From an uncultured Oscillospiraceae bacterium (GTDB taxonomy: Bacteria > Bacillota > Clostridia > Oscillospirales > Acutalibacteraceae), in NCBI GenBank assembly GCA_900549675.1, contig URPG01000139.1, positions 1-5,826 of the forward strand: DNA of 5,826 nt. The letters are read 5' to 3'. Position 1 is the first letter of the stretch; each line of letters begins with the position of its first letter. Shown here piece by piece: positions 1-5,020 of the stretch. The translations under genes were made by a program, and so were the position numbers. Below the pieces are notes generated by a model. It was not told the DNA's origin, did not search any database, and saw only the letters and a list, made by a program, of their open reading frames with translations.

Positions 1-2
1 GT

Positions 3-749
3 CCGTCCGGCGCAGGAAAAAGTACCATGCAGAAAATCTTAACGGGGACTCTTAGAAATTATCGCGGAAATGTTCGTGTTTTTGATACAGAGATGAAGAA
101 CAGAACAAGTGATTATTATGAAAATATCGGTGTGGATTTTGAGTTCCCCAATTTTTACAGTAAATTCACTGCTGCCGAAAATTTAAAATATTTCGCGTCC
201 CTCTATTCCCGCAAGCCCCTGGACCCGATGGGGCTTTTAGAAAAGGTGGGTCTTCGCCATGACGCGGATAAAAAGGTAGCGGATTATTCTAAAGGCATGA
301 AAATGCGGCTTAGTTTTGTGCGCTCCCTGCTTCATGAGCCGAAACTCCTTTTCCTGGATGAGCCTACCAGCGGTCTTGACCCGGCAAACGCCAGAATACT
401 GAAAGACATGATCTTAGAGCAGAAAAAAATGGGAAAAACCATCATTCTCACCACCCATAACATGCACGATGCAGAGGAGCTGTGTGACCGTGTCGCCTTT
501 ATCGTTGACGGAACCATTAAAGCAATTGACTCTCCCCATGCTCTGCGGAAAAGCGGTGCCGATACAGAAGTGGAATACAGTTTTTCGGAAAACGAAAAAG
601 AGATAAGAAATATCTGTACACTCTCCGGTCTTGCCCATTCCCAGGATTTCCAGTCGGCGCTGAAAAAAGGCAGCCTGACAAGTATTCATTCAAAAGAACA
701 AACACTTGAGGATATATTTATTGCGTTGACCGGAAGGGGGCTGCAATGA
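3..749 (+). CDS. ABC transporter ATP-binding protein, 5'-truncated by window edge
   Basis: This is the ATPase subunit of an ABC exporter; it should bind and hydrolyse ATP at the cytoplasmic face to power the two permeases encoded next. The frame is open from the window edge and the Walker A motif PSGAGKST is read at nt 3-26, so the ATG at 27 is internal and the true start lies upstream; probably 30-40 residues are missing. Counting from the codon at 27, the Q-loop region is GVDFEFPNFY (35-44, with Glu where Gln is usual), the signature is a divergent YSKGM (87-91), Walker B and D-loop are LLFLDEPTSGLDP (107-119), and the switch His is in TTHN (142-145). The C-terminal ~80 residues form the accessory region typical of this family. 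The stop overlaps the next start as ATGA, indicating translational coupling. The family is clear; the substrate is unknown, although such ATPases are often labelled multidrug or fluoroquinolone exporters. Confidence 0.93.
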   Translation, partial: PSGAGKSTMQKILTGTLRNYRGNVRVFDTEMKNRTSDYYENIGVDFEFPNFYSKFTAAENLKYFASLYSRKPLDPMGLLEKVGLRHDADKKVADYSKGMKMRLSFVRSLLHEPKLLFLDEPTSGLDPANARILKDMILEQKKMGKTIILTTHNMHDAEELCDRVAFIVDGTIKAIDSPHALRKSGADTEVEYSFSENEKEIRNICTLSGLAHSQDFQSALKKGSLTSIHSKEQTLEDIFIALTGRGLQ

Positions 750-1447
750 GACTCTTAAATGCCTTAAAAAACGATATTCGTTTTCAGATAAAATATGGTT
801 TTTATTTTCTATATGCCTTTTTCAGCGCTGTGTACATTGCTGTGCTTTTGATCACCCCCCGGGAATATAAAAGTATAACCGCATCCCTCATCATTTTAAC
901 AGACCCCTCAATGCTCGGCCTTTTCTTTATGGGCGGGATCTGGCTGCTTGAAAAAGGGGAAGGCCTGCATGGTTTCTGGAGTGTTTCCCCTCTTCGGCCT
1001 GTGGAATATGTGTGGTCCAAATCCGTATCTCTGGCAGTTCTGTCAACGGTATCGGCTGACCTGATCGTTCTGTCTGCCATGAGAACCGGGGTGAATCTTG
1101 TGCTCTTATCCTTCAGTGTGTTCCTTGGCGCAGTTGTCTTTAATCTCATGGGATTGATGGCGGCATCCTTTGCCCGTTCAGTCAATCATTATATGATCAT
1201 CGTTTTGCTTCCTGCTGTTTTGCTGTCAATGCCGCCGGTCCTCACAGCGTTTGGAATCACGCATCCGCTCTTAGAGATTTTTCCGGGAACGGCACTGTGG
1301 CATTTGATCAACCTTTCTGTCCACGGCTCCCGGAGTATCCATGGCCGGATGTGGATGAATCTTCTTATCTGGCTTGGCATCGCATTGTTTTTGGCTGACA
1401 AACGGATTGGAGCTGCTTTGGAATCAGAAGGAGGCGGAGGCACATGA
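746..1447 (+). CDS. ABC transporter permease, first of two
   Basis: This is a 233-residue integral membrane protein and probably one half of the membrane pore of the exporter powered by the upstream ATPase. Hydrophobic segments lie at about residues 17-37, 47-66, 90-110, 113-138, 147-171 and 202-218, giving about six helices, as expected for an ABC-2-like permease. A short charged loop, LLEKGEGLHGFWSVSPLRP, follows the second helix; this pattern (a charged EKxEG loop, then a sequence about modification of the membrane) also occurs in the partner permease as LLEERDEGLSAFYQITPAEG, which suggests the two are diverged duplicates. The start ATG overlaps the upstream stop by four bases and the stop overlaps the next start in the same way, so all three genes should be one translationally coupled operon. 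It resembles permeases annotated as fluoroquinolone transporter subunits, but the substrate cannot be read from sequence. Confidence 0.88.
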   Translation: MRLLNALKNDIRFQIKYGFYFLYAFFSAVYIAVLLITPREYKSITASLIILTDPSMLGLFFMGGIWLLEKGEGLHGFWSVSPLRPVEYVWSKSVSLAVLSTVSADLIVLSAMRTGVNLVLLSFSVFLGAVVFNLMGLMAASFARSVNHYMIIVLLPAVLLSMPPVLTAFGITHPLLEIFPGTALWHLINLSVHGSRSIHGRMWMNLLIWLGIALFLADKRIGAALESEGGGGT

Positions 1448-2151
1448 AACATACAGGAAAACTTTTTAAAATCGGATTAAGACAGATAGCAAAAGACGGC
1501 ATGCTGCTCGTTCTGATTCCGGCACCGTTTTTAGCCGGAATATTTTTTAAGTTTGCTATTCCATATATCAATACCATACTGATTAAAAAATTCGCCTTTT
1601 CCATCACGCCCTGGTATGGTCTGGTGGACGGTATGCTGATTTGTCTGACACCTATGTTTGTCGCAATGATATCTGCATTTTTGCTTTTAGAAGAGAGAGA
1701 TGAGGGGTTAAGTGCCTTTTATCAGATTACGCCTGCAGAGGGCTGTTCCTATTTATTTGCACGTATCGGACTTCCCATGATATGGGCGTTTTTTATTACC
1801 ATGGCAGTTGCTGCAGTGTTCAAACTTTCATCCTTTTCTGTTAAAGTCCTTCTGTCGAGTTCGGTTATCAGCAGTTTTACCGGTATCTTTTTAGCCATGA
1901 TGGTGGTCTCCATTGCCGGAAACCGCGTTGAAGGTCTTGCGCTTTCAAAACTGATGGGGATCAGCTTTGCAGGGCTTATTTTAATATGGTTCATACCTGC
2001 TCCGTATCATTTCATAATGGCATTTCTTCCGTCTTTCTGGATTGGAAAATTGCTGCTGGACGGGGCAAGTCTCTTTTCCTTTGTGTTTGGTCTGCTGACC
2101 TGCTTTTTGTGGATTGTCTTTTTTACGAGGAGGTTTTTAAAAAGAGTTTAG
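1444..2151 (+). CDS. ABC transporter permease, second of two
   Basis: This is a 235-residue membrane protein expected to pair with the preceding permease in a heterodimeric exporter. Hydrophobic stretches at about residues 18-42, 59-82, 104-127, 134-159, 170-198 and 211-232 give six helices; the N-terminus is short and basic (KLFKIGLRQIAKDG). A loop after helix 2 (LLEERDEGLSAFYQITPAEG) is the counterpart of LLEKGEGLHGFWSVSPLRP in the first permease, supporting a common origin. The start is set by the ATGA overlap with the previous gene and a purine-rich GGAGGCGGAGG just upstream at about 1430-1440. It is the last gene of the operon: a weak hairpin with a T tract follows its stop. Family assignment is good, while direction of transport and substrate are inferred from the family only. 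Confidence 0.88.
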   Translation: MKHTGKLFKIGLRQIAKDGMLLVLIPAPFLAGIFFKFAIPYINTILIKKFAFSITPWYGLVDGMLICLTPMFVAMISAFLLLEERDEGLSAFYQITPAEGCSYLFARIGLPMIWAFFITMAVAAVFKLSSFSVKVLLSSSVISSFTGIFLAMMVVSIAGNRVEGLALSKLMGISFAGLILIWFIPAPYHFIMAFLPSFWIGKLLLDGASLFSFVFGLLTCFLWIVFFTRRFLKRV

Positions 2152-2184
2152 GTAAAGAATTGACGAGTAAAACAAAATTAACAT

Positions 2185-2216
2185 CTGACGGATTTGTGTC
2201 AGCTCTCTTTTTTTAA
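2185..2216 (+). terminator. Probable rho-independent terminator of the ABC exporter operon
   Basis: CTGACG pairs with TGTCAG (the last pair is G-T) around a loop of about six bases, and is followed by CTCTCTTTTTTT. The stem is short, so strength is uncertain, but the position 34 bases after the last permease stop fits. Confidence 0.5.
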
Positions 2217-2301
2217 AAAAGCGCCTGCACTTTAGGATAAAGCTGATAAGGAAGTACCACACAAAACCAACTTAACGGCTGACAAACAGAGTTGCAACGA
2301 G

Positions 2302-2345
2302 GAACGGGCAAGGAGTCAACAGCTTCTTGCCCGTTCTTTCTGTCT
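2302..2345 (+). terminator. Strong hairpin, possible bidirectional terminator
   Basis: GAACGGGCAAG (2302-2312) pairs perfectly with CTTGCCCGTTC (2326-2336). The stem extends inward by four more pairs including G-T wobbles, leaving the loop CAACA. A T-rich but interrupted tail (TTTCTGTCTTT) follows on the + strand. No gene obviously ends here, so its present role is unclear. Confidence 0.5.
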
Positions 2346-2442
2346 TTATATGCTTGTGCTAAAAGGGCGAATGTTACGCAATAGAACGTCGTTTTCGGGG
2401 GTGGGAGTATAAAAACCCTTACCGCCTCATTTCTGCGCCAGC

Positions 2443-2468
2443 AAAGCCGCATAAAGCAAGGCTTTTTT
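2443..2468 (+). terminator. Terminator-like hairpin with T tract
   Basis: AAAGCC (2443-2448) pairs with GGCTTT (2460-2465), and the T run continues to 2468. The loop is 11 bases, so the stem is modest. No plus-strand gene is seen just upstream. Confidence 0.35.
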
Positions 2469-2502
2469 GCGTCTGCTTCGTAACATAAACCCATGATATT
2501 TT

Positions 2503-2533
2503 GAGGGCGAAAGCACTTGTTGCTTTCGCCCTC
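2503..2533. repeat. Perfect 13-bp inverted repeat (hairpin)
   Basis: GAGGGCGAAAGCA (2503-2515) and TGCTTTCGCCCTC (2521-2533) are exact reverse complements around the loop CTTGT. There is no T tract on the + side (TTGATT follows). On the minus strand it lies downstream of the three-gene group, so it could help end that transcript, but it may equally be a structural element of the remnant. Confidence 0.6.
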
Positions 2534-2548
2534 TTGATTACCTGTAAA

Positions 2549-2621
2549 GCAGGGACAGGCAGTATTGCCAACGACGGCGACAGCCGTTTATTTTATCGTT
2601 GACAATGCTGAATGGCTCTGC
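2549..2621. repeat. Compound inverted repeat with an internal hairpin
   Basis: The arms at 2549-2574 and 2596-2621 match as reverse complements at about 20 of 26 positions; the innermost 14 (AGTATTGCCAACGA against TCGTTGACAATGCT) match at 12. Between them sits a perfect small hairpin, CGGC-GACA-GCCG (2575-2586), followed by an AT-rich spacer. Together they can fold into a branched cruciform or RNA. Function unknown. Confidence 0.5.
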
Positions 2622-2648
2622 TATCTCTCCGACAAATCGGAAATCTGC
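2621..2648 (-). repeat. Copy A of the 3'-end motif (after DUF3795 gene)
   Basis: On the minus strand the core reads ATTTCCGATTTGTCGGAGA, containing the perfect palindrome TCCGA-TTTG-TCGGA (2628-2641). It begins directly at the TAG stop of the DUF3795 gene. Related copies follow the other two minus-strand genes. Confidence 0.6.
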
Positions 2649-3061
2649 TATTTCATTTTTTCTTGGCACTCGCTACATTCTCTATCGTGGATTGATATAA
2701 TTCCCCCACATTTTGAACAGGTATATTTCTCTTTCTGCTGTTCCATAAATGCTTCTAATCCCTTTTGTTGTACATATTCACTGTTCTCCATAAGGCTTGC
2801 CTGATACCTTTGGTTATAGCTTTTTTCGAGATTTTTTATCAGTTTGCATGGATAATCAGAACATTCAAAGCAATAGGTCAATCTTTTATCCTTAATACAT
2901 TCTTTTAACTTGCATTTACGACAATGTTCTGGTTTTCCTTGGTCGCTTTTCAAACATCCAGCACATGGTTTTTTATGAAAGCAATGCTTATAACATACCT
3001 TACAGTTCATACCGCAAGGGGCAAACATTATCGTATCAATTTTTTCTGTTGACATTTTCAT
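2648..3061 (-). CDS. Cysteine-rich DUF3795-type protein with C-terminal zinc ribbon
   Basis: This is a 137-residue soluble protein of unknown function, recognised as DUF3795-like from its opening, APCGMNCKVC, and the following cysteine-dense region. Sixteen cysteines are visible. Twelve lie in the N-terminal half (residues 16, 20, 23, 27, 33, 36, 47, 50, 55, 64, 67, 72), suggesting bound metal ions; four form a separate C-terminal CSKC...CSEC zinc ribbon (115, 118, 129, 132). A charged, probably helical linker (about 73-112) joins them. I chose the ATG at 3061 because AGGAAAGGGG (3071-3080 on the complement) stands ten bases upstream; an in-frame ATG at 3094 has no good ribosome binding site and would add 11 residues. 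It is last of three minus-strand genes, 49 bases after the epimerase-like gene. The biochemical role of DUF3795 proteins is not established, so none is assigned. Confidence 0.82.
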   Translation of the reverse strand: MKMSTEKIDTIMFAPCGMNCKVCYKHCFHKKPCAGCLKSDQGKPEHCRKCKLKECIKDKRLTYCFECSDYPCKLIKNLEKSYNQRYQASLMENSEYVQQKGLEAFMEQQKEKYTCSKCGGIISIHDRECSECQEKMK

Positions 3062-3091
3062 AAAGTCTTGCCCCTTTCCTTGTTCCAATTG

Positions 3092-3113
3092 CATCTCGCC
3101 AAATCGGAATTTA
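3092..3113 (-). repeat. Copy B of the 3'-end motif (at stop of epimerase-like gene)
   Basis: On the minus strand the core reads AAATTCCGATTTGGCGAGATG and includes the TAA stop codon in its first bases. The right arm of the palindrome is degenerate (GCGAG in place of TCGGA), but flanks match copy C, including the trailing GATG. Confidence 0.6.
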
Positions 3114-4067
3114 ATCGACTTTTATAAGTCCTCTGTCAATGTAGCTCTTGACTGCCAAATCAATTGTTTCAATACAAGTGTATTTAGGCTGATACTCCAA
3201 AAGAGTTCTCGCCTTTTCAATGCTGAACACACCGCTTCTTACAATGTGATAGTATGTGTGGTCGCACTCTTCTGGACTACCCTCATACTGACACCACTCT
3301 GACCACGGAAGAAACTTGATTTTCGCTTCATGCCCAAAGTATTCATATAGATGCTTTGCAAAGCCATAAAGCGTGATATGAGTTGCTGCATCTGCATCGA
3401 AGGATTCTCCAAGTGCTTGATTTCTGTGCGTTATTGCTTTATAGAATACTTGAGCAACATCGTAACCATGTACATGATGAAGGATTTCTTGCCCGAAATT
3501 GGGGAGTGCAATTTCCTTACCGTCTGCAATGTCCTGAAACACCTTCATTGAGGTATTTCCCCATGGATTGATAATTGCCCAGCCAGGTCCCGATATTTGT
3601 CCTGGCATGATAACTGTTGACGGGAAACCATTCTGCCGATATTGTTCTTTTAGGTACATCTCACTGGCAAACTTATCTTTCCCATAATCATCCAATGGTT
3701 CCTTTCGCAAATCATCAGGGTCAAAAGGTATCGTCTCAGCCATTCCATGCGCCCAGCAAGACGAACAATATAGATAGTGAGACAGCTTTGTATTCTTAAA
3801 TCCTTCGACTATTTTTCTTGTCTCCTTAATGTTAAAGTTCACCAAGTCAACAATGATGTCTGGTTCCATTGACTTCAGATTCTGAATAAAATCAACATCA
3901 TTTTCTCTATCCATCTGTTCACGCTTAACCGTATGCCACGCAGGTGCATCCTCATATGGTGGTGTCATTTTTCGTGTGATGGCAACCGTATCGTACCCAG
4001 CATTCACCAGCATTGGAATCAAATAAGTTCCAATATGCCCTGATGCTCCTATAACTATAACTTTCAT
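3111..4067 (-). CDS. NAD(P)-dependent epimerase/dehydratase family protein (extended SDR)
   Basis: This is a 318-residue cytosolic oxidoreductase of the extended short-chain dehydrogenase/reductase superfamily, with full family length. The Rossmann nucleotide-binding motif is at the N-terminus (VIVIGASGHIG, residues 3-13, G7-x2-G10-x2-G13). The active-site Tyr and Lys are in YGKDK (Y128, K132), with candidate catalytic Ser in CSSC (102-103). PGQISGPGW (about 156-164) and the HHVHGYDVAQ segment (about 197-206) resemble the substrate-side loops of NAD-dependent epimerases. The start is firm: AAGGAGG lies seven bases upstream (complement of 4075-4081). Neighbours are an ACT-domain fragment upstream and the DUF3795 gene downstream, all on the minus strand and probably one transcript. 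The substrate (nucleotide sugar or other) cannot be deduced, since no sugar-pathway genes are nearby. All key residues are present, so it should be functional. Confidence 0.9.
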   Translation of the reverse strand: MKVIVIGASGHIGTYLIPMLVNAGYDTVAITRKMTPPYEDAPAWHTVKREQMDRENDVDFIQNLKSMEPDIIVDLVNFNIKETRKIVEGFKNTKLSHYLYCSSCWAHGMAETIPFDPDDLRKEPLDDYGKDKFASEMYLKEQYRQNGFPSTVIMPGQISGPGWAIINPWGNTSMKVFQDIADGKEIALPNFGQEILHHVHGYDVAQVFYKAITHRNQALGESFDADAATHITLYGFAKHLYEYFGHEAKIKFLPWSEWCQYEGSPEECDHTYYHIVRSGVFSIEKARTLLEYQPKYTCIETIDLAVKSYIDRGLIKVD

Positions 4068-4074
4068 AAAGAAA

Positions 4075-4081
4075 CCTCCTT
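4075..4081 (-). promoter_or_regulatory. Ribosome binding site of the epimerase-like gene
   Basis: On the minus strand this reads AAGGAGG, seven bases before the ATG at 4067. It is the strongest site of the three-gene group and fixes that start. Confidence 0.8.
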
Positions 4082-4099
4082 GCTAAATTCATATTTTTT

Positions 4100-4122
4100 C
4101 ATCCCGACAACTCGGAATTTGC
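4100..4122 (-). repeat. Copy C of the 3'-end motif (after ACT-domain fragment)
   Basis: On the minus strand the core reads AAATTCCGAGTTGTCGGGAT, four bases after the ACT stop codon and about 20 bases before the epimerase ribosome binding site. The arms TCCGA and TCGGG pair at four positions. Confidence 0.6.
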
Positions 4123-4126
4123 ATCA

Positions 4127-4384
4127 TTACACAATGGTATCGCCTGCATCTCCAAGTACCTTCAATGATTTATCATAGTTTTCTTCTTTAACGAGAATAT
4201 AATCCGTATTAAAAGTAGAAACAGCAAAAATACCAATCTTATTATCTGCCAATACAGCTGAAATTTTTGACAATATACCTATGAGAGAAAAATCAAGAAC
4301 ACCTTGTATTCTCATCATTTTCCATCCATCATCGTACTTCCGCAAATTCCCGTTTGTCGCTCTGTTTATGATATATTTTACCAT
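4127..4384 (-). pseudogene. ACT-domain protein, apparently missing its N-terminal part
   Basis: The 85-codon frame carries a good ACT-like domain: DDGWKMMRIQGVLDFSLIGILSKI is spread over about residues 18-41, followed by NKIGIFAVSTFNTDYILVKEENYDKSLKVL to about 77. This is the C-terminal half of a small Firmicute family of ACT proteins that I recall as about 125-135 residues, with an N-terminal half before DDGW. Here only about 17 residues precede DDGW and they (MVKYIINRATNGNL) do not look like the family. The ATG at 4384 has GAGGT directly against it, too close to be a normal ribosome binding site, and the sequence upstream switches at once to transposon-like repeats. I therefore read it as a 5'-truncated gene cut at an element border near 4385. 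ACT domains usually bind amino acids or mediate regulation; no specific ligand can be given. Alternatively it is a short, still translated stand-alone ACT protein. Confidence 0.65.
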
Positions 4385-4417
4385 ACCTCTATGAACATTT
4401 CCACCACAACCGCCCTG

Positions 4418-4453
4418 TTCGCCTACTCATCTTGAGCAGGCGAATATTTTTTT
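4418..4453 (+). terminator. Hairpin with T tract at the left of the transposon remnant
   Basis: TTCGCCTACTCA (4418-4429) pairs with TGAGCAGGCGAA (4433-4444) with one A/C mismatch and the tight loop TCT, then TATTTTTTT. This is a textbook rho-independent terminator for plus-strand transcription, yet no plus-strand gene lies before it. It may insulate the tnpW leader from, or act as an attenuator on, transcripts entering from the left. Confidence 0.65.
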
Positions 4454-4463
4454 GCTTTTTTCG

Positions 4464-4609
4464 CCTCAAGCTTTGGCAAAAACACAAAGTGTGGTGTTGT
4501 AGGTAGTAAGGAAAGAAATAATCTTTCTCAAATCTTTGGCAAAGCAGATGTTCAATCGTGGTAGAGAGAAAGAGAAAAATATTTCTCAATATCCTCAAAA
4601 ACTTTGGCA
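4464..4609 (+). repeat. Three spaced direct repeats with core CTTTGGCA
   Basis: CTTTGGCA occurs at 4471, 4534 and 4602, spaced 63 and 68 bases, each preceded within a few bases by CTCAA (CCTCAAG, TCTCAAAT, CCTCAAAAA). The second and third copies also follow small hairpins with AATA-type loops (GAAAGA/TCTTTC at 4511-4527 and GAGAAA/TTTCTC at 4572-4587). They could be iteron-like protein binding sites or decayed tandem duplications. Confidence 0.5.
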
Positions 4610-4643
4610 TTTTTCATTTTACGGTGGAGAGGGTATTGAAGGG

Positions 4644-4704
4644 GTTGGGGAATATCCCAACAAGCAAAATGCGGAGCATTTTTCGGAAAAGGGTACCCTT
4701 TTCC
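4644..4704. repeat. Three back-to-back inverted repeats upstream of tnpW
   Basis: In order: GTTGGG-GAATAT-CCCAAC (4644-4661), AAAATGC-GGA-GCATTTT (4666-4682), then the perfect 20-bp palindrome GGAAAAGGGTACCCTTTTCC (4685-4704). They are separated by four and two bases. The second resembles a terminator with its T run; the third has no loop and is better suited to binding a dimeric protein or to ending transcription in both directions. Confidence 0.6.
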
Positions 4705-4770
4705 TATGCTTGCTGCGATACTTCTCACCCTTACCAAACTACAAAGGACGGGAAAGAAACGGAACGGAAT

Positions 4771-5016
4771 ATGAAAGATAAGAACAGTGATTTATTACCA
4801 AAACGGGGCAATCCGCTGAATAAAACGGTTACACACAAAATTGGCGGTACGTTCTATGAAATATCTACGGTTTGCGGCGGCGATGAACTGCTCTATGACA
4901 AAATGGAACGGCTCATAAAATCGGAAACCGTCACATCGCCTACTGACAGGGAAAAGAAAGTCCGATATAATAACGGTAGCAACCTGGTTGTCGGGCGTTC
5001 ATTACAGGAGGAATGA
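4771..5016 (+). CDS. tnpW: Transposon-encoded TnpW-family protein
   Basis: This is an 81-residue small soluble protein resembling the TnpW family carried by Tn4451-like transposons. Recognisable parts are the NKTVTHKIGGTFYEIS segment (about 17-32), the following acidic and amphipathic stretch DELLYDKMERLIKSE (about 38-52), and the basic tail EKKVRYNNGSNLVVG. The molecular role of TnpW is not established; it is typically found next to the recombinase. I chose the ATG at 4771, which has GGAACGG seven bases upstream; the frame stays open to a GTG at 4558, but that extension crosses the inverted repeats and lacks family likeness. Only four bases separate its stop from the recombinase ATG, so the pair was co-transcribed. 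The gene is intact, unlike its partner. Family call is from memory of its motifs, so the symbol is moderately certain. Confidence 0.72.
   Translation: MKDKNSDLLPKRGNPLNKTVTHKIGGTFYEISTVCGGDELLYDKMERLIKSETVTSPTDREKKVRYNNGSNLVVGRSLQEE
5006..5011 (+). promoter_or_regulatory. Ribosome binding site of the recombinase remnant
   Basis: AGGAGG stands nine bases before the ATG at 5021 and lies within the last codons of tnpW. It remains perfect although the gene behind it is broken, so a 44-residue peptide is still likely to be made. Confidence 0.7.
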
Positions 5017-5020
5017 ACAC

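Larger units (their letters stand above)
2217..2647. other. Gene-free stretch rich in inverted repeats, probable mobile-element remnant
   Basis: No reading frame here shows family motifs. A 93-codon frame on the minus strand (2213-2494) and the start of a plus-strand frame at 2565 are open, but the first runs through the hairpins and the second continues antisense to the DUF3795 gene, so neither is called. What is visible is structure: perfect or near-perfect hairpins at 2302-2336, 2443-2468 and 2503-2533, the sequence ATGTTACG at about 2370 repeated inverted at 2479-2486, and a compound inverted repeat at 2549-2621. This density of stems is typical of non-coding ends and intergenic parts of Firmicute integrative elements. 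The link to the recombinase remnant 2.5 kb to the right is inference. Confidence 0.45.

Noticed and set aside
2213..2494. Minus-strand open frame of 93 codons in the gene-poor stretch
   Set aside because: It runs through two hairpins and a T/A-rich terminator-like stretch, has no ribosome binding site and no recognisable domain; more likely incidental.
2565..2804. Plus-strand open frame of 79 codons
   Set aside because: Mostly antisense to the well-supported DUF3795 gene, with its first part inside the compound inverted repeat.
3061..3094. Longer start for the DUF3795 gene at 3094
   Set aside because: No ribosome binding site ahead of it and the added residues fall in the 3'-end motif copy; the ATG at 3061 has a clear AGGAAAGGGG.
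2621..4122. Integron gene cassettes with attC sites
   Set aside because: The motif lacks the GTTRRRY and RYYYAAC ends of attC, is too short, and no integron integrase is present.
4464..4609. CRISPR array
   Set aside because: The repeat core is only about eight bases, the flanks vary, and no cas gene is seen.
4389..4610. Minus-strand 73-codon frame in the tnpW leader
   Set aside because: It crosses the terminator hairpin and two CTTTGGCA repeats; composition is explained by the repeats and no family is recognised.
4685..4704. Cloning-vector artefact because of the GGTACC site
   Set aside because: The palindrome extends to 20 bases and sits in natural transposon leader sequence; GGTACC also occurs near 5581 without vector context.
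4558..4770. N-terminal extension of tnpW from a GTG at 4558
   Set aside because: It covers all three inverted repeats, has no likeness to TnpW proteins, and a suitable ribosome binding site stands before the ATG at 4771.
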